Below are positions 23,730 to 32,545 of a DNA stretch of 52,746 bases, piece after piece. Location: NCBI GenBank assembly GCA_022820825.1, contig JAJEEU010000008.1:1-52746 (forward strand). Reading direction: 5' to 3'. Position 1 is the first letter of the stretch. Each line of letters opens with the position of its first letter. Below the pieces are notes generated by a model that saw nothing but the letters and a program-made list of their open reading frames with translations, did not search any database and was not told the origin of the DNA. A program made the position numbers and the translations under genes. The stretch is from Vicinamibacteria bacterium (lineage in GTDB: Bacteria > Acidobacteriota > Vicinamibacteria > Vicinamibacterales > UBA8438).

Positions 23730-25550
23730 GGTCATCGCCGGCGCCACCTGGTCGGGGTAGAACCCCTTGAACCAGTCCAACCGCAGGCCGGCGTTGATCG
23801 TCAGGCGGTCGATGGTCCACTGCTCCTGCGCGTAGATGCCGACGTTGGTCAGGTTTGCGTCCCGTGGGGGCCGGGCATGGAAGCGCGCCTGGATCGGATT
23901 GCCGCGGAACGTGATCATGTTCGTCCAGTTGTTGTCGCTGAAGTACGCGAACTGCTCGAACTTCTGGTTGACCTGGGTCCCGATCTTCAGGTTGTGGCTG
24001 CCCGTCACGTACGACATCGAGGCGCGGACGTTGGTGTTGGTCGTGGAAATATGAAAGTTGGTTCCCTGGAAGATGAATCCCATGTTGCGGGACATCGTCG
24101 ACGTCGTCGCCTCGAACACGCCCGGCAGCCCGGGCCGCGCGTCGATGTCCTCCCGTCCCGTCCCGCGCATGCTCTGCACTTCCGTCGACAGATCGGGCCA
24201 GCGGTTGCTGACCGGCTGCATGCCGATGCCGACTTCGAACAGGATGCGGTTGGTCTGCGGCCTGACCCAGGTGAGCTGGTAGGTGTTCACCCAGGCCTCG
24301 TTCTCGCTGCCCGCCTCGGGGGCGATGTAGAGCGGGTCGAGGTCGGCGCCGGACAGCGCCGGCAGGATGTGCCGGCGGTTGCCGGGCAGGCTGGCGAACG
24401 CCTGGATCTTGTCCTTCGACGTCGCCTGCCACGTGAGGCGCAGGCTGCCCTCGGAGATGTCCTTTCGCGTGAACATGTGCCGGTTCACGTCGGGCACGTA
24501 CGCCAGGGAGCTGGTGTCGGTGTTGGCGAAATAGTTGGCGGGGTAGATCGATCCGCGGCGGAAGGAATAGGTGGCGAAGAACCACAGCCGATCTTCTGCG
24601 ATCGGGCCGCCGATGGCGGGTGCGATCGTCCACGCCTGGTCGAGGGCCGTGCCGCCGTCCCGCCCGCCCGTGATCCCGCGTCCGAGCAGCTCGTCGTCGA
24701 CGTTGTTGGCGAGCCACGCCGAATGGGTGCCGTCCAGACGCAGGCTGCCGCTGAACGTGTTGGATCCCTCCTTGGGGATCATGTTCAGCCGCACGCCGCC
24801 CGTCTCGACCTCGGCCGAGTTGCCGGAGTAGTCGTAGACGAACTCGGCAATGCCGGTGTCGAACGGGGTGAAGTGCGGGGCGCCGTCGAACGACGGGCTG
24901 CTGATGTCCATCCCGTCGAAGTGGATCTCCGCGTCGTTCGGCTGCGAGCCGTGAATGGACAGGCGGTTACGGCCCTCGCCCGAGATGCCGGCCGTATCCG
25001 CCGACAGGCTCGTCGTGGAGCCGCCGGCGATGTTCATGGCCGGGATCAGCAGCGCGAGATTGTCGTACTGGCGCGCTGTCGGCAGCGCTTCGTAGATGTC
25101 GCGGTCGATCGCCGCGGTCTGCTCGATGCTCTGAACGTCGATGACCGGAGTCGCTTCCGTGACCGTAATGGTCTCGGCGAGCTGGCCGACCGCCATCTCC
25201 GCGTCGACGTTCGCCGCGAACCCGGTGGTCAGCTCGACGCCCTCGCGCACGAGCGTGCTGAACCCGGCCAGGGTGAACGTCACGGAGTAGGTGCCCGGCT
25301 CCAGCGCCACGATGCGGTACTGGCCGTTGCCGTCGGTCACCGCCGCGCGCACCTGCTCGATCAGCGCCGGACTGCGGGCTTCGACCGTGACCCCCGGGAG
25401 GACACCGCCCGTCTCGTCCGAGACGGTGCCGCCGATCGTCTGCGCGTCTGCCGCGCCGGCGGCAAGGCACAAAAAAACGGCGGCCAGGGCCGCCGCTGAG
25501 AGAATTCGTCCACCGCGCACGTACACCGAGGAACTCCGTGACTCAGTCAT
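23727..25550 (-). CDS. TonB-dependent receptor with carboxypeptidase-regulatory domain, N-terminal part
   Basis: 607 aa before the stop. Signal peptide to about residue 36 (AADAQ), a carboxypeptidase-regulatory-like beta domain at about 37-120 (TIGGTVSDETGGVLPGVTVE), then a plug (PTARQYDNLALLIPAMN, about 155-270) and the first barrel strands. Such receptors import large substrates through the outer membrane. GGGAGGG 6 bases upstream supports the start. It is the first gene of the 19-kb minus-strand string, so its truncation could also reduce expression of genes behind it. Intact length would be about 1,045 aa, normal for this acidobacterial receptor type. Confidence 0.82.
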   Translation of the reverse strand: MTESRSSSVYVRGGRILSAAALAAVFLCLAAGAADAQTIGGTVSDETGGVLPGVTVEARSPALIEQVRAAVTDGNGQYRIVALEPGTYSVTFTLAGFSTLVREGVELTTGFAANVDAEMAVGQLAETITVTEATPVIDVQSIEQTAAIDRDIYEALPTARQYDNLALLIPAMNIAGGSTTSLSADTAGISGEGRNRLSIHGSQPNDAEIHFDGMDISSPSFDGAPHFTPFDTGIAEFVYDYSGNSAEVETGGVRLNMIPKEGSNTFSGSLRLDGTHSAWLANNVDDELLGRGITGGRDGGTALDQAWTIAPAIGGPIAEDRLWFFATYSFRRGSIYPANYFANTDTSSLAYVPDVNRHMFTRKDISEGSLRLTWQATSKDKIQAFASLPGNRRHILPALSGADLDPLYIAPEAGSENEAWVNTYQLTWVRPQTNRILFEVGIGMQPVSNRWPDLSTEVQSMRGTGREDIDARPGLPGVFEATTSTMSRNMGFIFQGTNFHISTTNTNVRASMSYVTGSHNLKIGTQVNQKFEQFAYFSDNNWTNMITFRGNPIQARFHARPPRDANLTNVGIYAQEQWTIDRLTINAGLRLDWFKGFYPDQVAPAMT

Positions 25551-25590
25551 TCAGATCCCTCCCGTGATTCACGACGCCGCGTCACCGCCT

Positions 25591-25618
25591 ATTCTACAGG
25601 TTTGATTGAGGTACACAA
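25591..25618 (-). promoter_or_regulatory. Predicted promoter of the 19-kb DUF3604 gene string
   Basis: On the minus strand TTGTGT (25618-25613), 16-base spacer, TAGAAT (25596-25591). Start site expected near 25584, giving a leader of about 34 bases that includes the GGGAGGG ribosome site. Confidence 0.45.
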
Positions 25619-25684
25619 GCAGTTCGCGACTATTTCGGCCTCCGGCGTAGCGGCTTTGATCACGGTCTCCCGGATCGCCTTGGG

Positions 25685-25690
25685 TATAAT
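25685..25690 (+). promoter_or_regulatory. Candidate -10 box for the DUF1592 operon
   Basis: A consensus TATAAT in otherwise GC-rich DNA, 57 bases before the DUF1592 ATG. No convincing -35 at 16-18 bases; TTGATC lies 23 bases upstream, too far. Confidence 0.35.
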
Positions 25691-25747
25691 GGCGGCTCGC
25701 GTTTCCGCGAGGCCGTCGCGAGGTAGCCATACACTCGGGGGGAGTTG

Positions 25748-28219
25748 ATGCGTCGCGGTAGCGACGGCGTTTGCCGGGGTCTTGCGGCGCTTGGGGGCGC
25801 TGCCTGCCTGCTGCTTGTGCCGGCCCCGGTCTACGCGCAGGCGTCCGGCCGTCCCCTGCAACAGAGCGCGACCGGCATCTCGGAGTCTGCCCCGCAACCA
25901 CAACAGACATTCCTGAACCGCTACTGCGTTCGCTGTCACAACGACCGGCGGCTTACGGCCGGACTCGCGCTGGACACCGCCGATCTGGGCGACGTCGGCG
26001 GGGGAGCAGTCGTCTGGGAGAAAGTCGTCCGCAAGCTGCGCGCCGGCGTGATGCCGCCCGCGGGCATGCCGCGACCGGAGGCGGCCGCCCGCGCGGAATT
26101 CGTGTCGTGGCTCGAAGCCGGCCTCGACCGGGCCGCCGCCGCGGCGCCGAATCCCGGCCGCACGTCCATCCATCGTCTCAACCGGGTCGAGTACGCCAAC
26201 GCCGTGCGCGACCTGCTCGCACTCGACATCGACGCCAAGGCGCTGCTTCCCGCGGACGAGTCGGCCCATGGGTTCGACAACATGGCGGACGTCCTCAGGG
26301 TTTCGCCCGGGCTGCTGGAGCGCTACCTGCTGGCGGCCAAGAAGATCAGCCGGCTTGCGCTTGGCTATCCAGGGAGTCGGGGCGACTCTACGTACACGTT
26401 CCCCCTGGTCATCTCGCAGGCGGAGCGCATGAGCGAGGATCTCCCGTTCGGATCCCGTGGGGGAGCCTCGGTTCGCCATCACTTTCCGCTTGCCGGCGAG
26501 TACGTCGTCAAGGTCCGCCTGCAGCGGAACTCGGCCGCCATCGGCAGCGATATCCGCGGCCTGGACGGGGACGAGCAGATCGACGTATGGCTCGACGGCG
26601 CCCTTGTCAAGACGTTCACGTTCGCTGCCGACGACCTGGAGCTCGCGCGGAGCCGGTACATCGCCGGGAGGCTCGAGCGGGACGATCGGGATGCGGGCCT
26701 GCACGTCCGGATTCCGGTGGCCGCGGGACCCCACCAGCTCGGGGTGACCTTCGCGCCCGGGAGCACCTGGTACACGGAAGGCGCGGGCCCCGCGCGCCTG
26801 CCCCTGGCCAGCAACAGCTACGCGATGGCTTCCGCGACCTCCGCCGCGACTGGCCGCATCCGGGCGGAGGTGGGGAGCATTGCAATCGAGGGACCGTTCG
26901 CGGCCGCCACGGGGACGGACAGCCCCAGCCGCCGCCGCGTCTTCGTCTGCCGCCCGGCCGCCGCCGCGGAGGAGGAACCGTGCGCCAGGGACATCCTGTC
27001 GGCGCTGGCGCGCCGCGCGTACCGACGTCCCGTCACCGACACGGATGTCCGGACGCTCGTGCAGTTCTACCGGGAAGGCCGCGCCGGCGAGGACTTCGAG
27101 GCCGGCATTCGGCGGGGTCTCGAACGCATCCTCACCGACCTGGAATTCCTCTTTCGCGCCGAGCGGACGCCGGGAGCTGTTGAACCGGGCAGCGTGTACC
27201 CCATCAGCGACCTCGAGCTGGCCTCGCGGCTGGCGTTCTTCCTCTGGAGCAGCATTCCCGACGACGAACTCCTGGACCTGGCGGCGCGCGGCGAGCTGCG
27301 CGATGCCGCGGTGCTGGAGCGGCAGGTGCGCCGGATGCTTGCCGATGCTCGTTCGAGCGCCTTCATCGAGAACTTCTTCGGCCAGTGGCTGAATGTGCGC
27401 AACCTGGAAGCGGCCGCGCCCAACGTGAAGGCGTTTCCCCGGTTCGACGAAAACCTGCGCGCGGCCTTCCAGCGAGAGACCGAGCTGTTCCTGGCGCATC
27501 AGTTGCGCGAGGATCGCAGCGTGACGGAGCTGCTGACGGCGGACTATACGTTCGCCAACGAGCGGTTGGCCGAGCACTACGGCATTTCGCACGTCAAGGG
27601 GAGTCATTTCCGCCGCGTCGCGTTCGATGACGACCGGCGCGCCGGCCTGCTGGGACATGGCAGCATCCTTACGATCACGTCGTACGCGCACCGCACCTCG
27701 CCCGTCGTCCGCGGCAAGTGGGTGCTCGAGAACGTGCTCGGCGTGCCGCCGCCGGCGCCGCCGGAGAACGTGCCGCCGTTCCCCGAAGCCAACGGCGAGA
27801 GCCGGCCGCAATCGGTCCGCGAGCGCGTGGAGCGGCACCGCGGGAACCCGGTCTGCGCGAATTGCCATGCGCAAATGGATCCGCTGGGTTTTGCGCTCGA
27901 GAACTTCGACGGCATCGGAGCGTGGCGGACGACGGACGCGGGCATGCCGATCGACGCGTCGGGGGAATTCATCGACGGCGCGACGTTCGACGGCGCCGCG
28001 GACCTGCGCCGGCTGCTGGTGGAAAAGCACGAAGAGTTCGTCCGAACGCTGACCGAGAGGCTCCTGACCTATGCGCTCGGTCGTGGCGTCGAGCATTACG
28101 ACATGCCGGCCGTGCGGGCGATAGTGCGCGATGCACAACCGGCCGACTACCGCTGGTCGTCGCTCATCATGGGCCTTGTCGACAGCGTGCCTTTCCGGAT
28201 GCGGAGAGCCGAATCATGA
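25748..28219 (+). CDS. DUF1592-family secreted haem protein (DUF1587/1595/1592/1588/1585 domains)
   Basis: 823 aa. Signal peptide to about residue 31 (VYAQA), haem c motif CVRCH at 60-64 with MPPAGMP, DUF1587 (SIHRLNRVEYANAVRDLL), DUF1595 (ARRAYRRPVT), DUF1592 (YPISDLELASRLAFFLWSS), DUF1588 (GHGSILTITSYAHRTSPVVRG) with a second CxxCH, CANCH, then DUF1585 at the C-terminus. This is the standard order of the planctomycete/acidobacterial cytochrome family. Role unknown, probably periplasmic oxidation of organic matter. ATG at 25748 is preceded by GGGGGGAG. Its stop overlaps the DUF1552 start as ATGA. Confidence 0.9.
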   Translation: MRRGSDGVCRGLAALGGAACLLLVPAPVYAQASGRPLQQSATGISESAPQPQQTFLNRYCVRCHNDRRLTAGLALDTADLGDVGGGAVVWEKVVRKLRAGVMPPAGMPRPEAAARAEFVSWLEAGLDRAAAAAPNPGRTSIHRLNRVEYANAVRDLLALDIDAKALLPADESAHGFDNMADVLRVSPGLLERYLLAAKKISRLALGYPGSRGDSTYTFPLVISQAERMSEDLPFGSRGGASVRHHFPLAGEYVVKVRLQRNSAAIGSDIRGLDGDEQIDVWLDGALVKTFTFAADDLELARSRYIAGRLERDDRDAGLHVRIPVAAGPHQLGVTFAPGSTWYTEGAGPARLPLASNSYAMASATSAATGRIRAEVGSIAIEGPFAAATGTDSPSRRRVFVCRPAAAAEEEPCARDILSALARRAYRRPVTDTDVRTLVQFYREGRAGEDFEAGIRRGLERILTDLEFLFRAERTPGAVEPGSVYPISDLELASRLAFFLWSSIPDDELLDLAARGELRDAAVLERQVRRMLADARSSAFIENFFGQWLNVRNLEAAAPNVKAFPRFDENLRAAFQRETELFLAHQLREDRSVTELLTADYTFANERLAEHYGISHVKGSHFRRVAFDDDRRAGLLGHGSILTITSYAHRTSPVVRGKWVLENVLGVPPPAPPENVPPFPEANGESRPQSVRERVERHRGNPVCANCHAQMDPLGFALENFDGIGAWRTTDAGMPIDASGEFIDGATFDGAADLRRLLVEKHEEFVRTLTERLLTYALGRGVEHYDMPAVRAIVRDAQPADYRWSSLIMGLVDSVPFRMRRAES

Positions 28220-29547
28220 TCATCACGAAGAAGCACCTGCCGCGCCGCACCGTCCTGCGAGGATTCGGCACCGCGCTCGCGCTGCCGCTGCTCGATGGGA
28301 TGGTGCCGGCGCTCTCGGCGCTGCGTCTCACCGCGGCCGCGCCGGTGCGCCGCCTTGGGGTGGTCTATTGCGGCCACGGGGCGTACATGTCGCAGTGGAC
28401 TCCGGCGGCGGAGGGACGGCTGGAGCTGTCGCCCACGCTGCAGGGGCTGGCGCCGTTTCGCGAGCGGCTGCTGGTCGTCAGCGGTCTCGCGTCGAAGCCC
28501 GGTACGGGCGTTCACGCACAGATTCAGGCCGCGTACCTGACGGGCGTGAGCCCCAGGCGGACGGACGGTTCCGACGTTGCGGCGGGCACTTCGATGGATC
28601 AGATCGCCGCGCGCGAGCTCGGCGTGGAGACCCAACTGCCTTCGCTGGAGCTGTCCGTCGAACCCGTCGACTTTTCCGCGGGGGCAACCTGTGCGATCGG
28701 CTTCAACTGCATCTACAACAACACCGTCTCCTGGCGTACGCCCACTACACCCGTGCAGATGGAGAACAACCCGCGGGCCGTCTTCGAGCGCCTCTTCGGC
28801 GCCGCGGACAGCACCGGGTCCGGCGCGCGGCTGGCCGACATCAGGAACGACCGGAGCCTCCTCGACTCCGTGACCGAGAAGGTGTCGGATTTCAAGCTGG
28901 ATCTCGGCCCGAGCGACCGCAACCGGCTGGACGAATTCCTCGACGCGGTGCGCGACGTGGAGCGGCGCCTCGAATTGGCGGAGCAACAGGCCGACCGCGA
29001 CCTGCCGCTGGTGGATCGGCCTGCCGGCGCGCCCGGTGCGTACAAGGAATACGCGGAGCTCATGTTCGATCTGCAGGCGCTCGCGTACCAGACGGACATG
29101 ACGCGCGTGGCCACGTTCCTGCTGATCCGCGAGAACAGCCTGCGGACTGCCCCGGAAATCGGCGTGCCGGAGCCCTATCACCCGTTGACGCACTCCGGCA
29201 CCCCGGACTGGGAGGAAAAGCAGGCGAAGCTGAACGTCTACCACCTGAGCCTGTTCCGGCACCTGCTGGAGAAGCTGCAGTCGACGCCCGACGGCGACGG
29301 CTCGCTGCTCGACCACACGCTGCTGCTCTACGGCTCGGGCATGAGCAGGGCGGACATTCACGCTCCGGAGGACCTTCCGACGCTCCTGGCGGGCGGGCCC
29401 ATGTTCTTCAAGGGCGGCCGGCACATCCGGGTCCCGAAGGACGAGCCGCTGACGAATCTGCACCTCACGCTGCTCGACAAGGTCGGCGTTCGCGTGGACC
29501 GTCTCGGCGACAGCACGGGCCGGCTGACTCTGCTCTCCGATGTCTGA
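28216..29547 (+). CDS. DUF1552 secreted protein
   Basis: 443 aa. The N-terminus has a twin-arginine-like signal (LPRRTVLRGFGTALALPLLDGM), followed by the DUF1552 body: VVYCGHGAYMSQWTP, ATCAIGFNCIYNNTVSW, MENNPRAVFERLFG and YQTDMTRVATFLLIREN. DUF1552 genes are regularly found next to DUF1592 genes, as here, where ATGA joins the two. Function not established; export in folded form would suggest a cofactor. Start chosen at 28216, the overlap position; the longer frame upstream is shadow. Confidence 0.88.
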   Translation: MIITKKHLPRRTVLRGFGTALALPLLDGMVPALSALRLTAAAPVRRLGVVYCGHGAYMSQWTPAAEGRLELSPTLQGLAPFRERLLVVSGLASKPGTGVHAQIQAAYLTGVSPRRTDGSDVAAGTSMDQIAARELGVETQLPSLELSVEPVDFSAGATCAIGFNCIYNNTVSWRTPTTPVQMENNPRAVFERLFGAADSTGSGARLADIRNDRSLLDSVTEKVSDFKLDLGPSDRNRLDEFLDAVRDVERRLELAEQQADRDLPLVDRPAGAPGAYKEYAELMFDLQALAYQTDMTRVATFLLIRENSLRTAPEIGVPEPYHPLTHSGTPDWEEKQAKLNVYHLSLFRHLLEKLQSTPDGDGSLLDHTLLLYGSGMSRADIHAPEDLPTLLAGGPMFFKGGRHIRVPKDEPLTNLHLTLLDKVGVRVDRLGDSTGRLTLLSDV

Positions 29548-30994
29548 TCGCGCGCGCTGCTTCCCGTCGGCGTGGGGCATGCTGTTGCTGCCTGCGGTTT
29601 GTCTGCTGGCGGCGGCGGATCTGACAGCCGCGGGCGCGGGTCTGCGGCTCGTGGAGGCGGTCAAGCAGCAGGACGCCGCAACGGCGCGGGCGCTGCTGGC
29701 GCAGGGCGTGGACGTGGACGCCGCGCAACCTGACGGCGCGACGGCGCTCCACTGGGCCGCCCATTGGGATGATCGCGACACCGCTGGACAACTGCTCGAG
29801 CGCGGCGCGTCCGTCGATGTCGCCAACGTGTACGGCGTCACCCCGCTCACGCTCGCGTGCGTCAACGGCAGCGCCGCCATGGTGAGGATGCTGCTGGAGG
29901 CCGGCGCGAATCCCGAAGCATCCCTCCCGTCGGGGGAGACGGCGCTGATGACGGCCGCGCGGACGGGCCGGGCGGAAGTGGTCGAGGCGCTGCTGGACCG
30001 CGGAGCGACAGCCAACGCCCGCGAAACGAAGAAGGGACAGACGGCGCTGATGTGGGCGGTGGCCGAGCGCCACCTGGATGCCGCGCAGTTGCTGATCGAG
30101 GGCGGCGCCGATGTCCATGCCCGTTCACGCGGCGGGTTCACTCCCTTGTTGTTCGCGGCGCGGCACGGCGAGGTCGCGGCGGCGCGCCTGTTGCTGGCCC
30201 ACGGGTCAGAAGTCGACGAGGTCGCCGCGGACGGCGCCAGCGCCCTGCACGTGGCGACCATGCGCGGACACGTCCAGTTCGCCAGGTACCTCCTGGAGCA
30301 GGGCGCCGATCCGGACGCCTCCGGTCCCGGGTATACGCCGCTGCACTTTGCGGCGGGCCGCTGGGAATCCACCTTCACCCATGACTATCCGGCCGCGCCC
30401 GGCGAATGGAGTGTGCTGGGCGGCCTGCCGACGGCGGCCGCGAGAACGGAGTTGATCACCGCGCTGCTGGAGCACGGCGCCGACCCGAACACTCGCGTCG
30501 CGGGACGGCTGCCGTTGATGGCGAGGGGCGCGATCGGCGGCGCCACCGCGTTCTACCTGGCGGCGGGCGCCGGTGACGTGGACACCATGCGTCTGCTGCT
30601 CGACAACGGCGCCGATCCGTCGCTGGCGACCGAACGGCTGGAGACGGCGCTGATGGCTGCCGCGGGCAAGATGCTGATGCTGAGGGTAGGCAGCGGCGTC
30701 GGGTTCCGGCGTCCGGAGAGTCGTCATGTCGCTGCCGCCAGGCTCTGTCTGGAGGTCGGTGCCGAGCTGAACGCAGCCGACCAGGCCGGCAACACAGCCC
30801 TGCACGTGGCGGCAATGAAGGGCTTCGACCCGATGATCGAATTCCTCGTTGCCGAGGGGGCGGCAGTGAACGCGAAAGACCGGCGGGGAGACACGCCGCT
30901 GGCCGCGTCGCTGCGCCAGGACGCCATCACACAGCGGGTCATCAGCCAGAGCACGGTGGCGCTGCTGCGCAGATTGGGCGGGGTCACGGACTAG
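29540..30994 (+). CDS. Secreted ankyrin-repeat protein
   Basis: 484 aa. Signal peptide (about residues 10-31, MLLLPAVCLLAAADLTAAG), then about ten ankyrin repeats from residue 34 to 470, for example TALHWAAHWDDRDTAGQLL, TALMWAVAERHLDAAQLL and TALHVAAMKGFDPMIEFL. Two longer inter-repeat loops interrupt the array (about 275-300 and 380-400). Ankyrin stacks bind proteins; the periplasmic location and overlap with the DUF1552 gene (8 bases) suggest a scaffold for that pair. No enzyme domain seen. Confidence 0.88.
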   Translation: MSDRARCFPSAWGMLLLPAVCLLAAADLTAAGAGLRLVEAVKQQDAATARALLAQGVDVDAAQPDGATALHWAAHWDDRDTAGQLLERGASVDVANVYGVTPLTLACVNGSAAMVRMLLEAGANPEASLPSGETALMTAARTGRAEVVEALLDRGATANARETKKGQTALMWAVAERHLDAAQLLIEGGADVHARSRGGFTPLLFAARHGEVAAARLLLAHGSEVDEVAADGASALHVATMRGHVQFARYLLEQGADPDASGPGYTPLHFAAGRWESTFTHDYPAAPGEWSVLGGLPTAAARTELITALLEHGADPNTRVAGRLPLMARGAIGGATAFYLAAGAGDVDTMRLLLDNGADPSLATERLETALMAAAGKMLMLRVGSGVGFRRPESRHVAAARLCLEVGAELNAADQAGNTALHVAAMKGFDPMIEFLVAEGAAVNAKDRRGDTPLAASLRQDAITQRVISQSTVALLRRLGGVTD

Positions 30995-31035
30995 CGCGTC
31001 TTGTTCCGTGATAGAGTCCGGCCAGTACGGGAGAA

Positions 31036-32508
31036 ATGGCGATGACGCCGGCCGAGATAACCAATTGGAATGAGGCCGCCTGCGTCGGCGTCGTCTCGTT
31101 GACGGGACTCGTCCTCTCCGGTCTGCTGGCGGTGCCCGTTCCGGCTAGCGGGCAGACCGAGTCGTCGCACCCGGCGACGTTCTCGAAAGATGTCGCGCCC
31201 ATCCTCCAGCGTTCCTGCGAGAGCTGCCACCGGGCCGGCGGCGGCGCACCCATGGCTCTGGTGAGCTACGCGGAGGTGCGTCCCTGGGCGCGCGCCATCA
31301 AGGCGCGGACCGCGGCGCGGGAGATGCCCCCGTGGTTCGTCGACAAGAACATCGGCATCCAGCGCTTCAAGGACGATCCGTCGCTGAGCGACGCGGAAAT
31401 CGCCGCCATCGGCGCCTGGGCGGATGCGGGCGCGCCGCAGGGCGACCCCGCGGACCTGCCGCCGCCGCGGCAATGGCCGGCCGCCGGCGGGTGGAGCATC
31501 GGCACCCCTGATCTGGTGATCTCCTCGCCCGTTTCGACCGTCGAGGCGCTGGCCCCCGACTGGTACGGCATGGTCAACCCGCCTTCGCCGACGGGATTGA
31601 CGAAGGACCGCTGGATCAAGGCGGTCGAGATCAAGGAGGTAATCGTCGACGACGACGGCAACGAGGTGGTTCCGGCCGTCGCTGCCGCGGCGGCGGGCGG
31701 CGCGGCGCGTGCGGACCTGAATCGGTCCGTGGTGCACCACTCGGTCATCAACGCCAGGCGCAACTCGGCGCCGGAGGACGACGTGCATCCGAACAGCGGG
31801 GGCGAAAGCGCCGCGGCCGAACGCGATCTGTCCCTGTTCGGCATCGTGCACGAGCTGGGCCAGAACGCCACCGTGTTCCCGGACTACGTGGGCGTGATGC
31901 TGCCCGGCGACTCGGTGCTCACCTACACGAACATCCACCTGCACTCGATCGGCGAACGCGTGCACGTGCGCGTCGACACGGCCTTCAAGTTCCATCCCGA
32001 GGGTTACGAGCCGAAGTACGTGCAGACGAGCGGGGCGCAGTCGGGCGGATTCGAGCTGGAGCTCGACATACCGGGCGGCGACGCCAACGTCTTCCGCGAC
32101 GGGTTCTTCCGCGTCACCAGTCCGATGATCCTGATGACGTTCGAGCCGCACCTCCATTCCAGCGGCAAGCGCATGTGCATCGAGGCCATCTATCCGAACA
32201 ACATGCGCGAGATGCTCAACTGCGCCGACTACAACCACAACTGGGTGAAGGTGTACGTTTACGAGGACGACGCGGCGCCGCTGCTGCCGGCCGGCACGGT
32301 GCTGCACCTGCTGGCGTGGTACGACAACTCGCCGTCCAACCCGCGGGTGTCCGACCCGCGCAACTGGAAGGGTTGGGGCAACCGGTCGATCGACGACATG
32401 TTCTACCACCTGCCGCGGATGATCTTCCTCACCGAGGAGCAGTTCGAGGAAGAGGTGGCCGCGCGCGAGACGCCGCCGCTGTTCGCGGCGACCCAGAACC
32501 AGCAGTAG
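31036..32508 (+). CDS. Periplasmic c-type haem protein with copper monooxygenase-like C-terminal half, paralogue 2
   Basis: 490 aa. Long signal sequence (hydrophobic about 16-39), haem c motif CESCH at 61-65, MPPWFVDKN, and a C-terminal half with EPHLHSSGKRMCIEAIYP as candidate His-x-His/Met copper site and DYNHNWVKVYVYEDD. Clearly homologous to the genes at 20975 and 45997. A second ATG at 31042 is better spaced from GGGAGA. Starts 41 bases after the ankyrin gene and may have its own promoter, though none is obvious. An Ala/Gly-rich insert at about 214-230 is not present in paralogue 1. Confidence 0.8.
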   Translation: MAMTPAEITNWNEAACVGVVSLTGLVLSGLLAVPVPASGQTESSHPATFSKDVAPILQRSCESCHRAGGGAPMALVSYAEVRPWARAIKARTAAREMPPWFVDKNIGIQRFKDDPSLSDAEIAAIGAWADAGAPQGDPADLPPPRQWPAAGGWSIGTPDLVISSPVSTVEALAPDWYGMVNPPSPTGLTKDRWIKAVEIKEVIVDDDGNEVVPAVAAAAAGGAARADLNRSVVHHSVINARRNSAPEDDVHPNSGGESAAAERDLSLFGIVHELGQNATVFPDYVGVMLPGDSVLTYTNIHLHSIGERVHVRVDTAFKFHPEGYEPKYVQTSGAQSGGFELELDIPGGDANVFRDGFFRVTSPMILMTFEPHLHSSGKRMCIEAIYPNNMREMLNCADYNHNWVKVYVYEDDAAPLLPAGTVLHLLAWYDNSPSNPRVSDPRNWKGWGNRSIDDMFYHLPRMIFLTEEQFEEEVAARETPPLFAATQNQQ

Positions 32509-32545
32509 CGCTGTCCGGACACATCGCCCCGGAGCAGCACGGTCG

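Noticed and set aside
22188-25499. A 1,103-codon plus-strand frame opposite the TonB receptor and haem/copper genes.
   Set aside because: Composition is Arg/Val/Asp-rich shadow sequence; the opposite strand carries clear receptor domains.
25656-25690. TTGATC plus TATAAT as a full promoter for the DUF1592 operon.
   Set aside because: The spacer is 23 bases, outside the usual range; only the -10 was kept as a weak candidate.
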